A stretch of 64,000 nt of DNA from TMED26 sp002694075 (GCA_036160575.1 JAYYDT010000006.1:11645-75644), one strand, 5' to 3'. Positions 53,410-62,480 are shown, counted from the first letter of the stretch. The notes: generated by a model not told the origin, from the sequence alone. Program-made: numbers and translations.

Positions 53410-54015
53410 TTGACTGCTTCATCGCCTCGAGTTCAAAGCGTGCGGGTTCGCCGCTTTCTCGCCATCTTCGCCGCCGGTGCCGTGGTGCTCGCGGCGGTGG
53501 TGGCCGGCGGCTGGTTGACCTTCGCCCCGGCCGGCCCGCCGCGCACCGGCGACATGCAAAAATTTATCCCGCGGGAGCCGCCGACACCGGTCCCCGACGC
53601 CGCTTTCATAAGCCCGGACGGCACGCCAATCAAGCTCGCCGACAAACGCGGCAAGCTCTTGGTGGTGAATTTTTGGGCGACCTGGTGCGCCCCCTGCCTG
53701 CGCGAGTTGCCGGCGCTCGCGCGCTTACAAGCCGGCCTTGGCGCGGCACCGGCCGAACTTTTGCTGATCTCCGTCGATCGCGGCGGCAAGGCGGTTTTCG
53801 AACCGTTTTTGAAGGCGCGCAATTTGGCCGGGCTGACCTCGGCCAGCGACCCGAAAAACACGCTGTTGCGGGCGCTTGGCGGGCGTGGCTTGCCGACCAC
53901 CTATCTGATTGACGCCGAAGGCCGGGTGCTGGGGCATGTGGAAGGCGACGCCGCCTGGGATGGCGCCGAGGCGCGCGCCTTGATTGATTACTATCTCGCG
54001 GCGGCGGGCGGTTAG
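53410..54015 (+). CDS. TlpA-like thioredoxin-family disulfide reductase
   Basis: About 201 residues from TTG 53410 (GTG 53440 is an alternative). An N-terminal membrane anchor (about 15-37) is followed by a periplasmic thioredoxin fold with active site WCAPC (Cys93, Cys96), a typical FWATWCAPC strand-helix and GGRGLPTTYLID with the cis-Pro. TlpA proteins keep periplasmic thiols reduced, for example for cytochrome oxidase assembly. It is next to argH, as in many alphaproteobacteria. Confidence 0.9.
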   Translation: MTASSPRVQSVRVRRFLAIFAAGAVVLAAVVAGGWLTFAPAGPPRTGDMQKFIPREPPTPVPDAAFISPDGTPIKLADKRGKLLVVNFWATWCAPCLRELPALARLQAGLGAAPAELLLISVDRGGKAVFEPFLKARNLAGLTSASDPKNTLLRALGGRGLPTTYLIDAEGRVLGHVEGDAAWDGAEARALIDYYLAAAGG

Positions 54016-54215
54016 TGCAAGGTGACAGCGCGTCGCCGCCAGGTCGCGGGCGGCGCGTCGTGGAGCGCCATCGGGGCGAGACCGCGGGCCCGCGCTTGTT
54101 GCTCACGCTTAAGGGCGCGCAGCAGGTCTTCGGCGATCGCGTCCGGGTCGTCGACAATATCTGAAATTGCGTTGCGCAACAGGTCGAGCGCCTGCGCTTT
54201 TACCATTTTGGCCAT
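54012..54215 (-). CDS. Small hypothetical protein
   Basis: A 67-residue protein with an AAGGA site 7 nt before ATG 54215. It is helical (MVKAQALDLLRNAISDIVDD, LRALKREQQARARG) with a basic C-terminus and no membrane segment or cysteines. I do not recognise it. Its stop overlaps that of the convergent TlpA-like gene by 4 bp. An AT-rich palindrome at 54251-54268 lies just upstream and probably contains its promoter. Confidence 0.6.
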   Translation of the reverse strand: MAKMVKAQALDLLRNAISDIVDDPDAIAEDLLRALKREQQARARGLAPMALHDAPPATWRRRAVTLH

Positions 54216-54250
54216 GTCGCGTCCTTCGTTCTAAAGGCGTCCACGGAAAA

Positions 54251-54268
54251 TATATAAAATTTTATATA
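54251..54268. promoter_or_regulatory. Perfect 18-bp AT palindrome, putative promoter/operator
   Basis: TATATAAAATTTTATATA is a perfect dyad of A and T only, embedded in very GC-rich sequence. It lies 36 nt upstream of the small gene starting at 54215 and 24 nt downstream of hbd. On the minus strand TTGCCT precedes it, so the -10 region of the small gene could lie within the palindrome, making it a candidate operator. Confidence 0.5.
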
Positions 54269-54291
54269 AAGGCAAGTTAAAAAGATGCGAT

Positions 54292-55164
54292 CTACCGCGT
54301 CGGCACCGGCACATCGCCCGTGTAGTCGTAGAAACCGCGCCCGGTTTTGCGGCCAAGCCAGCCGGCCTCGACATATTTGACCAGCAGTGGGCAGGGGCGA
54401 TACTTGCTGTCGGCCAGGCCGTCATAGAGCACATGCATGACCGCCAGGCAGGTGTCGAGGCCGATGAAATCGGCCAATTCCAGCGGCCCCATTGGGTGGT
54501 TAGCGCCGAGCTTGAGCGCGGTGTCGATGGACTGCACCGAGCCGACCCCCTCGTACAAGGTGTAGACCGCCTCGTTGATCATCGGCAATAAGATGCGATT
54601 GACGATGAATGCCGGAAAATCCTCAGCCACGGCGACGGTTTTATCCAGCCGGTCGGCCAGCGCGTTAAAGGCGTCGAAGGTGGGCTGATCGGTGGCGATA
54701 CCGCGAATAATCTCGACCAATTTCATGACCGGCACCGGGTTCATGAAGTGTAGGCCGATGAAGCGTTCCGGTCGGTCGGTCCCGGCCGCCAGGCGGGTAA
54801 TCGAGATCGATGAGGTGTTGCTGGCGATCAGGGCGTCGTCGCGCAAATGCGGCAACATGGACTGAAATACCGCCCGTTTGATTTCCTCATTTTCAGTGGC
54901 CGCTTCGACCACCGCGTCGCAGGCCGCGAAGCTGGCGTAATCGGTGGTTGTGGCGATCCGCGCGACGGCGGCTTCGGCCTCGCCCTCGGCGATTTTGCCG
55001 CGCGAGACCTGGCGCGCGAGATTGCCGCGGATGGTGTCGACGGCTCGCGCTAAGACCGCGTCCTCGATATCCAGCAGGGTGACGTCAAGCCCGGCGAGCG
55101 CGCACACATGAGCGATGCCGCCGCCCATTTGGCCCGCGCCGACGATACCGATTTTGTCGATCAT
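54292..55164 (-). CDS. hbd: 3-hydroxybutyryl-CoA dehydrogenase
   Basis: A 290-residue NAD(P)-dependent 3-hydroxyacyl-CoA dehydrogenase. The N-terminal Rossmann motif is GAGQMGGGIAHVCALAG. The catalytic His is in GLHFMNPVPVMKLVEI, and the C-terminal helical domain contains NRILLPMINEAVYTLYEG and NHPMGPLELADFIGLD. The single-domain short form fits Hbd. It is the last gene of the mcd-to-hbd cluster, 59 nt after etfA. Confidence 0.95.
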   Translation of the reverse strand: MIDKIGIVGAGQMGGGIAHVCALAGLDVTLLDIEDAVLARAVDTIRGNLARQVSRGKIAEGEAEAAVARIATTTDYASFAACDAVVEAATENEEIKRAVFQSMLPHLRDDALIASNTSSISITRLAAGTDRPERFIGLHFMNPVPVMKLVEIIRGIATDQPTFDAFNALADRLDKTVAVAEDFPAFIVNRILLPMINEAVYTLYEGVGSVQSIDTALKLGANHPMGPLELADFIGLDTCLAVMHVLYDGLADSKYRPCPLLVKYVEAGWLGRKTGRGFYDYTGDVPVPTR

Positions 55165-55223
55165 AGCGACCGCCTTTGGTTGGTCTCAGCCGGGTGCCGG
55201 AGCCAGGCCCCGGCCCGCCGGGG

Positions 55224-56162
55224 TCAGCTTTCGTCCAGGGCGCCGCTTAATTCCGGCACCGCTTTGAACAAATCGGCGGCCAGACCGTAATCGGCCACCT
55301 GGAAGATCGGCGCTTCCTCGTCCTTGTTGATGGCGACGATCACTTTCGAGTCTTTCATGCCGGCGAGATGCTGAATGGCGCCGGAGATGCCGACCGCGAT
55401 ATAAAGGTCCGGGGCGACCACTTTGCCGGTTTGGCCGACCTGGTAGTCGTTCGGCACGAAGCCGGCGTCGACCGCCGCGCGCGAGGCGCCGACCGCCGCC
55501 CCCAACTTGTCGGCGACTTGCTCCAGCATTGGAAAGTTTTCCCCCGACTGCATGCCGCGGCCGCCGGAAATCACGATCGAGGCGCTGGTCAGTTCGGGGC
55601 GTTCCGATTTGCTTAGTTCGGCACCGACGAATTGCGACAAGCCCTGCTCGCCGGCACCGTCGACATTCTCGACGCTGGCCGCGCCACCTTCGGCGGCGGC
55701 CGCTTCAAAGGCCGTGGTGCGCACCGTGATGATCTTGGTCGCCTCGCTCGATTTCACCGTCGCCATGGCGTTGCCCGCGTAGATCGGCCGGACGAAGGTG
55801 TCGGCGTCGACGACCGCCGCGATGTCGGAGATCTGCATGACATCCATCAGCGCGGCGACGCGCGGCATGATGTTTTTGCCATTCGACGTGGCCGGCGCCA
55901 GAACATGGCTGTATCCCCCGGCGAGAGAGACCACCAGCGGCGCCACATTTTCCGCCAAGGCGTTTTCATAGGCGGCGCCGTCAGCCACCAGGACCTTGGC
56001 GACACCGGCGATTTTGGCGGCCGCGTCAACCGCCGCGGCGGCGCCGCTGCCGGCGACCAGGACATGGATTTCGCCCCCAATTTGGGCGGCCGCCCCAACG
56101 GCATTCAACGTCGCCGGCTTAAGGCTTTGGTTATCGTGTTCGGCAATGACCAGGACGCTCAT
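55224..56162 (-). CDS. etfA: Electron transfer flavoprotein subunit alpha
   Basis: A 312-residue subunit with the FAD-binding C-terminal signature LYIAVGISGAIQHLAGMKDS and VADYGLAADLF, and an N-terminal adenine-nucleotide-fold domain. With EtfB it carries electrons from acyl-CoA dehydrogenases to ETF:ubiquinone oxidoreductase. It begins immediately after the etfB stop. Confidence 0.97.
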   Translation of the reverse strand: MSVLVIAEHDNQSLKPATLNAVGAAAQIGGEIHVLVAGSGAAAAVDAAAKIAGVAKVLVADGAAYENALAENVAPLVVSLAGGYSHVLAPATSNGKNIMPRVAALMDVMQISDIAAVVDADTFVRPIYAGNAMATVKSSEATKIITVRTTAFEAAAAEGGAASVENVDGAGEQGLSQFVGAELSKSERPELTSASIVISGGRGMQSGENFPMLEQVADKLGAAVGASRAAVDAGFVPNDYQVGQTGKVVAPDLYIAVGISGAIQHLAGMKDSKVIVAINKDEEAPIFQVADYGLAADLFKAVPELSGALDES

Positions 56163-56912
56163 TTAAATCACCTTCGCTTCGGACCGGAGTTTTTCGACAA
56201 GGGTCGCCACGTCTTCGACCATCTCACCGGCTTGGCGGCCGGCCGGCTCTTCGACCTGCAGGATTTGCAGGCGCGGCGCCGGATCGACGCCGAGATCGGT
56301 CGGCGCGATTTGGTCGATGGGCTTTTTCTTCGCCTTCATGATATTCGGCAAGGAGGCATAGCGCGGCTCGTTCAGGCGCAGGTCGGTGGTCACCACCGCC
56401 GGCATCTTCAAACTGACCGTTTGCAGGCCGCCGTCGACTTCGCGCGTCACCAACACTTCCTCGGCTTGCAGATCAACCTTGGAGGCGAAGGTGCCCTGCG
56501 ACCAACCGAGCAGCGCGGACAGCATTTGACCGGTTTGGTTACAGTCATCGTCAATCGCTTGTTTGCCGACGATGACCAAGCCCGGCTCCTCTTTCTCAAC
56601 CAACGCCTTCAGCATTTTCGCCACGGCGAGCGGCTCGATAGCCTCTTCATGCAGGACCAAGATACCGCGGTCGGCGCCCATCGCGAGCGCGGTGCGGATG
56701 GTCTCTTGGCATTCCTTGGGGCCGACCGAAACGACAATGATTTCCGAAACGGTGCCGGCTTCTTTCAGCCGGATCGCTTCCTCAACCGAAATCTCATCGA
56801 AGGGGTTCATCGACATTTTGACGTTGGCCAACTCGACACCGGTCTTGTCGGCTTTGACGCGCACTTTAACGTTGTAGTCGATGACCCGCTTCACGGGTAC
56901 GAGCACTTTCAT
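56163..56912 (-). CDS. etfB: Electron transfer flavoprotein subunit beta
   Basis: A 249-residue subunit beginning MKVLVPVKRVIDYNVKVRVK. The SVGPKECQETIRTALAMGAD and GKQAIDDDCNQTGQMLSALL motifs of EtfB are present, and the recognition-loop region is intact. It forms the heterodimer with the adjacent EtfA and abuts it without a gap. Confidence 0.97.
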   Translation of the reverse strand: MKVLVPVKRVIDYNVKVRVKADKTGVELANVKMSMNPFDEISVEEAIRLKEAGTVSEIIVVSVGPKECQETIRTALAMGADRGILVLHEEAIEPLAVAKMLKALVEKEEPGLVIVGKQAIDDDCNQTGQMLSALLGWSQGTFASKVDLQAEEVLVTREVDGGLQTVSLKMPAVVTTDLRLNEPRYASLPNIMKAKKKPIDQIAPTDLGVDPAPRLQILQVEEPAGRQAGEMVEDVATLVEKLRSEAKVI

Positions 56913-57060
56913 TCGATTCCCTCACGGTTGCGGGCGTTTTCGCCTTCATCCCATCAACAGGCTGTGTAGGTGATGCGTCGCGAGCCGTCAAGCGAGCCGC
57001 ACGGAACAGCGGCGCCAATCGCGGCTTTCGGACGCACTCTGCGACAAAAAGCGCCGCCTG

Positions 57061-57636
57061 TCAGGTCTCGCGGTTGGCACCCGGCACCCACAGCACGTCG
57101 GTCGCGCCATTATCGTTTAAATGGCGGGCCAAAACGAACAAATGGTCCGACAGCCGATTGATGTAGGCGAGCGCCTGGGGATTGAGGGCCGCGCTTTCAC
57201 CGAGGGTGACAATCCGCCGTTCGGCCCGCCGCGCCACCGTGCGGGCCAAATGGGTGGCCGCCGCCGCCGCTGTGCCGCCCGGCAAAATGAAGGAAGTGAG
57301 CGGCGCCAAAGCGGCGTTCATGTCGTCGATTTCGCGCTCCAAGCGGGTCACCTGCGCGGCGATGATGCGCAGCGGCGGGTATTTTGGGTTTTCCGCCTCG
57401 GGCGTCGCCAAATCGGCACCCAGGTCGAAAAGATCATTTTGAATGCGGCTGAGCATGGCGTCGACCTCGGGCCGGTCGGCAAGATGGCAGCGGACCATGC
57501 CGATCACGCTGTTCAACTCATCGACGTCGCCAAAGGCCGCCGGCCGCGCGCTGTCCTTGGCGACGCGTTGACCGTCGCTCAGCGAGGTTTGCCCGCGATC
57601 GCCGCCACGGGTGTAGATCTTGTCCAATTTGACCAT
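57061..57636 (-). CDS. PduO-type cob(I)alamin adenosyltransferase
   Basis: A 191-residue trimeric-type ATP:corrinoid adenosyltransferase. The N-terminal ATP-binding motif YTRGGDRGQTSLSDGQRV, the GDVDELNS block, and the C-terminal RRAERR and YINRLSDHLFVLAR are all present. It supplies adenosylcobalamin to mutases such as methylmalonyl-CoA or ethylmalonyl-CoA mutase. It sits upstream of etfBA with a 148-bp gap and 3 nt after the HIG1 gene. Confidence 0.95.
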   Translation of the reverse strand: MVKLDKIYTRGGDRGQTSLSDGQRVAKDSARPAAFGDVDELNSVIGMVRCHLADRPEVDAMLSRIQNDLFDLGADLATPEAENPKYPPLRIIAAQVTRLEREIDDMNAALAPLTSFILPGGTAAAAATHLARTVARRAERRIVTLGESAALNPQALAYINRLSDHLFVLARHLNDNGATDVLWVPGANRET

Positions 57637-57639
57637 GCG

Positions 57640-57843
57640 CTATCCGAACCGCTCGGCCAGCATCCAGGCCACGAACAACACCACGGTGAGCAATTGGCAG
57701 CCGACGCGATAACGCATCAACACATTCGAGCGCGTGCGCGCGCCATCGACGTTGCGGCCCATCGTGAATACCCCGGCGACCAAGGATAAAACGGTCAAAC
57801 CAAGGGCGATCACCAGGGCGATTTGGAGGATCGTTTGCAGCAT
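57640..57843 (-). CDS. Twin-transmembrane HIG1-domain protein
   Basis: A 67-residue protein with two hydrophobic helices (about 5-27 and 46-65) joined by a loop containing MRYRVGCQLL, the QRxxQ-like core of HIG1 domains. Homologues include respiratory supercomplex factors in mitochondria; bacterial versions have no firm role. It is translationally close to the downstream adenosyltransferase gene, an arrangement often seen in alphaproteobacteria. Confidence 0.82.
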   Translation of the reverse strand: MLQTILQIALVIALGLTVLSLVAGVFTMGRNVDGARTRSNVLMRYRVGCQLLTVVLFVAWMLAERFG

Positions 57844-57901
57844 GCATTCAATATGGGGCGGCGACCGATGTTTGACCAGCCGCCGCCTCGATCTTTGCCG
57901 G

Positions 57902-59608
57902 TTAATTGCGCGGCGATAACAAACCGCGGGCGATCACCTGGGCTTGAATTTCGGCGGCGCCCTCGAAAATATTCAAAATGCGGGCGTCGCACAGCACCCG
58001 GCTGATGGCGTATTCCTCGGCGTAGCCATTGCCGCCATGTACCTGCAGCGCGTTATCGGCGTTGGCCCAGGCGGCCCGGGCGGCGAGCAGCTTGGCCATG
58101 CCGGCCTCGATGTCGCAGCGCCGGTCGCTGTCTTTCTCGCGCGCCGCGAAATAGGTCAATTGCCGCGCCATCATCGTTTCCACCGCCATCATCGCGATTT
58201 TGTTGGCGACTCGCGGAAAAGCCACAATGGGCTTGCCGAATTGGACCCGCTCGCGGCCATAGGAGAGAGCCAGTTCGAGGGCGTTTTGCGCGACCCCGAC
58301 GGCGCGCGCGGCGGTCTGAATGCGGGCCGATTCAAAAGTTGCCATGAGTTGTTTGAAGCCCTCGCCCTCGCGGCCGCCGAGCAGATTGTCGGCGGACACT
58401 TCGAAATCGTCGAAAGCCAGCTCGTATTCCTTCATGCCGCGGTAACCCAATACCGGAATTTCGCCGCCGCGCATGCCGGTCGCCGGAAACGGGTCGGCGT
58501 CGTCACCGCGCGGTTTTTCGGCCAAAAACATCGATAAGCCCTTATAGCCCGGCGTGTCGGTGTCGGTGCGCGCTAACAAGGTCATCACATCGGCGCGGGC
58601 GGCGTGGGTGATCCAGGTTTTGTTGCCGGTCACCCGATACGCCGCGCCGTCTCGCACCGCGCGCGTCTTCAGATTGGCCAGATCCGAGCCGGTGCCGGGC
58701 TCCGTGAACACCGCGGTCGGCAGAATTTCGCCCGAGGCGATGCGCGGCAGCCAGCTTTCGCGTTGCGCCGGCGTGCCGCCCAGGCGGATCAACTCGGCGG
58801 CGATTTCCGACCGGGTGCTGAGCGAGCCGACTCCGATATAGGCCCGGCTCAATTCCTCGGTGACCACGCACATCGCCATTTTGCCCATGCCGAGGCCGCC
58901 GAAGTCTTCCGGTACGGTGAGGCCAAACACGCCAAGTTCGGCCATCTCGTCAATTACCGCCATGGGGATCAAAGCGTCGTCGCGGTGCCAGTCATGGGCG
59001 TGCGGCGCCACCTTGTCGTTAGCGAAACGGCGGAACTGGTCGCGGATCATGTCCAAGGTGTCGTCGCCAAGAGCGAGGCTGCCGAAATCTTCCTGGTCGG
59101 CGCCGGCGACGATCAATTCGGCGAGACGCGCCCGGGCGGCGGCGGAGTGGCCGTCGCGGGCCAGTTGACCGGCGGCGCCGGCGGTCAGATGTTGCGCCGC
59201 CGCCGCGCCCAGGTCCAGATCGCCCGGGCGGACCATTTCGCTTTGGCTCATCGGCAGGCCGCCGGCCAGTTGGTTGAGATATTCGGCGAAGGCAAGTTGC
59301 AACAGCAAGGCGTCGAGTTCGCTCAAACCGCCGGTCGCCTGCAAACCCTCGGCCCAGCCCAGCAATTGTTTCAGGGCCGCTTCATAGGTCGCGATCCAGG
59401 CGAAGCCATGGGCGGCGTGCTGCTCGGCTTCGAGGAGCTCGGCGCGTGGCTTGCCGGCCGGCGCGACACGCGCGTTGAGGGCGCCCCGGGCGGCGGCGGC
59501 ATAGGCCGTGACCTGGTCGGTGGCGGCGCGGCACAACGGCAGCAAGGATTCCAACAGCGGCGCGTCGGCGCCATCGCGGGTGGCAAGGATTTCGGCTGAA
59601 TGGCTCAT
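57902..59608 (-). CDS. mcd: Acyl-CoA dehydrogenase, probable (2S)-methylsuccinyl-CoA dehydrogenase
   Basis: A 568-residue flavoenzyme. An N-terminal extension of about 150 residues precedes the acyl-CoA dehydrogenase fold: VFTEPGTGSDL, TWITHAARAD, RIQTAARAVGVAQ and the catalytic Glu in NIFEGAAEIQAQ. The length and the extension (AEQHAAHGFAWIATYEAALK region) match methylsuccinyl-CoA dehydrogenase of the ethylmalonyl-CoA pathway as I recall it. ATG 59608 is used; a longer frame to 59710 lacks support. Electrons would pass to the neighbouring EtfAB. Confidence 0.8.
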   Translation of the reverse strand: MSHSAEILATRDGADAPLLESLLPLCRAATDQVTAYAAAARGALNARVAPAGKPRAELLEAEQHAAHGFAWIATYEAALKQLLGWAEGLQATGGLSELDALLLQLAFAEYLNQLAGGLPMSQSEMVRPGDLDLGAAAAQHLTAGAAGQLARDGHSAAARARLAELIVAGADQEDFGSLALGDDTLDMIRDQFRRFANDKVAPHAHDWHRDDALIPMAVIDEMAELGVFGLTVPEDFGGLGMGKMAMCVVTEELSRAYIGVGSLSTRSEIAAELIRLGGTPAQRESWLPRIASGEILPTAVFTEPGTGSDLANLKTRAVRDGAAYRVTGNKTWITHAARADVMTLLARTDTDTPGYKGLSMFLAEKPRGDDADPFPATGMRGGEIPVLGYRGMKEYELAFDDFEVSADNLLGGREGEGFKQLMATFESARIQTAARAVGVAQNALELALSYGRERVQFGKPIVAFPRVANKIAMMAVETMMARQLTYFAAREKDSDRRCDIEAGMAKLLAARAAWANADNALQVHGGNGYAEEYAISRVLCDARILNIFEGAAEIQAQVIARGLLSPRN

Positions 59609-59870
59609 GGGACCCCGATTAAGCAGATGTGCGTCGTCATATAGCGCTGTCGTCGATAAATAACACCGGCGCGCCGGCCGCGGCACCTGTTTATACCGTC
59701 GCAGGGACATCCGGACCAGGCCACCGGGCGGGTGACCGGCCCGGGCGCGCGCGGCGGGGCGGCCGCGCTAAGGTGCCGCGGCGGTTCCGCTTGCGCATCG
59801 CCGCGTCGCTGGCCACCCTAGGCCGGCGGCATTCGGTCGGCCGCGGTTGAGCGAAGGACGGAACCCCGAA

Positions 59871-60752
59871 ATGACACAGGCCGCACGCCGCGACTTTGGC
59901 TACCTCGCGCACATTCGGTTGTGTAACCGCTTCGATTTGAGCGGATTTCAGCCCTGGTGGATCGGAGACGCCCTGGTGGGCTACGTCCGCTCGGCGTTGG
60001 CCCGGCGTTTGTTGTCCTTCGCGCAGGTGTTCGGTCCGGGGCCGGCCAATGGCCTTCGCTTGAATCCCGATTTAGTCGACTTTCACGCCCGCACGGCGGC
60101 CCTGGACGGTTTACTCGCGCCGCTCGCCGACGAGGGCTTTCTAGGCGGCCGGCGTGACGAGCCCTACGCCGTCGCCACCAGTTTGTCGGCGCCGGCTTTG
60201 ATGGCCATCGACCGCGGTGCGGCGACCGCGTTCGGGGTGATCTGCGGGGGTTTTCACCTAAACGGCGTGGTGCGCGGCCATGACCGAGACCATATGTGGG
60301 TGGCGCGCCGGGCCAAAACCAAGGCCACCTATCCGGATATGCTCGATAATATGGTCGCCGGCGGTCATCCCTTCGGCCTGACGGCGGCGGCCAATCTGCG
60401 CAAGGAATGCCAAGAAGAGGCCGGCATTCCGGCGGCCCTCGCCGACCGGGCCCGGCCGGTCGGGATGACCAGCTACGCCATGGAGACCGAGGAAGGGCTG
60501 CGCCGCCACGCCTTTTATCTTTATGACCTGGAGTTGCCCTCGGATTTCACGCCGGTCGCGGTGGACGGCGAGGTCGGCAGCTTCACCCTGATGGCGGTCG
60601 ACGAGGTGGCGGCGACCGTGCGCCGTGGCCAGGCGTTTAAATACAACTGCAATCTGGTGATCATCGACTATCTGGTGCGTCATGGGGTGTTGGGTCCGGA
60701 CCACCCCGACTACATCCGCATCGTCAGCGGCTTGCGCGCGCCGCTGCCGTGA
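59871..60752 (+). CDS. Nudix hydrolase with DUF4743 N-terminal domain
   Basis: A 293-residue protein from ATG 59871 (TTG 59847 is an alternative). The N-terminal part (about 1-120, DFGYLAHIRLCNRFDLSGF) matches DUF4743, found in thiamine-pyrophosphokinase-related Nudix proteins. The Nudix box is AGGHPFGLTAAANLRKECQE-EAGI. Yeast relatives hydrolyse oxidised thiamine diphosphate, so a similar cleaning role is possible. It converges on the RraA-like gene. Confidence 0.85.
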   Translation: MTQAARRDFGYLAHIRLCNRFDLSGFQPWWIGDALVGYVRSALARRLLSFAQVFGPGPANGLRLNPDLVDFHARTAALDGLLAPLADEGFLGGRRDEPYAVATSLSAPALMAIDRGAATAFGVICGGFHLNGVVRGHDRDHMWVARRAKTKATYPDMLDNMVAGGHPFGLTAAANLRKECQEEAGIPAALADRARPVGMTSYAMETEEGLRRHAFYLYDLELPSDFTPVAVDGEVGSFTLMAVDEVAATVRRGQAFKYNCNLVIIDYLVRHGVLGPDHPDYIRIVSGLRAPLP

Positions 60753-60772
60753 TCGCCGCCGCGCGCCAGCGG

Positions 60773-61462
60773 TCAATCGCGCCAGTCGATGTGGCCGTTG
60801 GCCAGCAGGTCGACGATCGGGTCGGGCACCGTCAGCCCGTCTTTGACGCGGGCTTCGAGTTTTGCTTCGGCGGCGCGGACCCGCTCGAGGCGCGCGCGGA
60901 CCGTTTCGGCTTGGGTCTGGGGGACCACCACCACGCCGTCACGGTCGCCGACGATGATATCGCCGCTTTCCACCCGCACGCCGCCGCAGGTGATCGGCAG
61001 GCCAATCTGCCCCGGTCCGACGGAGGCTGGCGAATTGGGCGTTACGCCGCCATGGAAAACCGGCAAGCCAACGCCATCGACGCCGTCTTGGTCGCGGATG
61101 GGCGCGTCGGTGACAAGCGCGGCGGCGCCGGCGTTTTTCAACATGCCGACCAGTAAATCCCCGGTGACCGCCGCGGCCATATGGCCATCGGCGCTGCAGA
61201 CCACGATGTCACCTGGTCGCACCTGAGCGGTGGCGGCCAGCAAGGCCAAATTATCGGCGGGATAGCAGAACACCGTCAGGGCCGGCCCGCAGATAGCGGC
61301 CATCGTCGGGTCCTGTGGTTTAACGCCATGGTGCAAGGCGCCGCGGCCGTCCATGGCGTCCACCAAATGGCCGGTCATGGCCCCTGCGAAGGCCGCGACC
61401 AAGGCCTCGGATGGCCGCGTGACGGCGCGGTTTATGGTCAGAACGGCGGGCCCTTCAATCAT
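60773..61462 (-). CDS. RraA-like / HMG-CHA aldolase family protein
   Basis: A 229-residue protein of the RraA/dimethylmenaquinone-methyltransferase-like fold. The metal/pyruvate-enolate motif is GDLLVGMLKNAGAAALVTDAP-IRD, with GDIIVGDRDGVVVVP downstream. The group includes 4-hydroxy-4-methyl-2-oxoglutarate aldolases and oxaloacetate decarboxylases, and annotation as methyltransferase is historical. There is no catabolic operon around it, so the substrate is open. Confidence 0.85.
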   Translation of the reverse strand: MIEGPAVLTINRAVTRPSEALVAAFAGAMTGHLVDAMDGRGALHHGVKPQDPTMAAICGPALTVFCYPADNLALLAATAQVRPGDIVVCSADGHMAAAVTGDLLVGMLKNAGAAALVTDAPIRDQDGVDGVGLPVFHGGVTPNSPASVGPGQIGLPITCGGVRVESGDIIVGDRDGVVVVPQTQAETVRARLERVRAAEAKLEARVKDGLTVPDPIVDLLANGHIDWRD

Positions 61463-61691
61463 CGCGCTGGTCCTCTTTGCGAAGCGCCGCCGGCACCGCC
61501 GACGGGATCAAACGTTGACAGCATACGCGCCGCCGTGAGCGGATGCAAAAATCCATCATAGGGCGTAAAGGCTTCATTGAAATGCCATTTAATGGTAACG
61601 TTCGTGTCGCGCCGATGTCATACGAATCGCCAATCCGATGGCCGGTCGTTGCCTCGGCGCCGGCCATGACGTGCGAGCGACGGGAAGAACC

Positions 61692-62480
61692 ATGAGTTTG
61701 AACGCCACGACGCCATCATCGTTAATCGCCAAACTGGCCGAGACACCGGCCGAGATCGACGCCGCCCAGGCCCTGCGCTATCGCGTGTTTTTCGAAGAGC
61801 GCGACGCCAAGGCGACCCCTCGACAGGCGGCCCTGCGGCGCGATATCGACCCGTTCGATGAAGTCGCGGATCATTTGATTGTCGTCGATAGCTCCATCGC
61901 CGATGCCAGTCGGCGGGTGGTCGGCACCTATCGCTTGCTACGCCATGGTGCGGCGGCGCGTGCCGACGGTATTTACACGGCCGGCGAATATGACGTCACC
62001 CGCCTGCTTAACCGCGGCTTGCGGCTGTTGGAATTGGGCCGGTCCTGTGTCGCGAAAAGTCACCGCACCCGCCATACCATCAATCTGCTGTGGCACGCCA
62101 TCGCCACCTATATCGACGATCATCGGATCGATCTTTTGTTTGGTTGCGCCAGTTTTCCGGGCACCGACCCGCTGACCTTGCGTTTGCCGCTATCCTATCT
62201 TTACCATTACCACTTGGCGCCGTCGCAAATGCGGCCGCGCGCCTTAGAGGCGCGGTTCGTGGAGATGAACCGACTCGCCAAGTCAGAGATTTCAACCCGG
62301 GAGGCGCTGTTCGCCATGCCGCCGTTGATCAAAGGGTATATCCGATTGGGCGCGCATATCGGCGACGGCGCGGTGATCGACCCGGATTTCGGCACCGTCG
62401 ATGTCTGTATCGTGCTGAGCCGTGAGCAGATCGACGCGCGCTATGGCCGCCACTACCGGGGCGCGCGCAAGGCGCTGTGA
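61692..62480 (+). CDS. olsB: L-ornithine N-alpha-acyltransferase OlsB
   Basis: A 262-residue GNAT-fold acyltransferase. Landmarks are ALRYRVFFEERDAK, RRDIDPFDEVADHLIVVD, RRVVGTYRLLR and LELGRSCVAKSHR, plus GCASFPGTDP and VDVCIVL. It transfers a 3-hydroxyacyl group from ACP to ornithine, giving lyso-ornithine lipid. ATG 61692 is used because a GAAGAA-type site precedes it and the upstream extension is atypical. It overlaps olsA by 4 nt. Confidence 0.9.
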   Translation: MSLNATTPSSLIAKLAETPAEIDAAQALRYRVFFEERDAKATPRQAALRRDIDPFDEVADHLIVVDSSIADASRRVVGTYRLLRHGAAARADGIYTAGEYDVTRLLNRGLRLLELGRSCVAKSHRTRHTINLLWHAIATYIDDHRIDLLFGCASFPGTDPLTLRLPLSYLYHYHLAPSQMRPRALEARFVEMNRLAKSEISTREALFAMPPLIKGYIRLGAHIGDGAVIDPDFGTVDVCIVLSREQIDARYGRHYRGARKAL

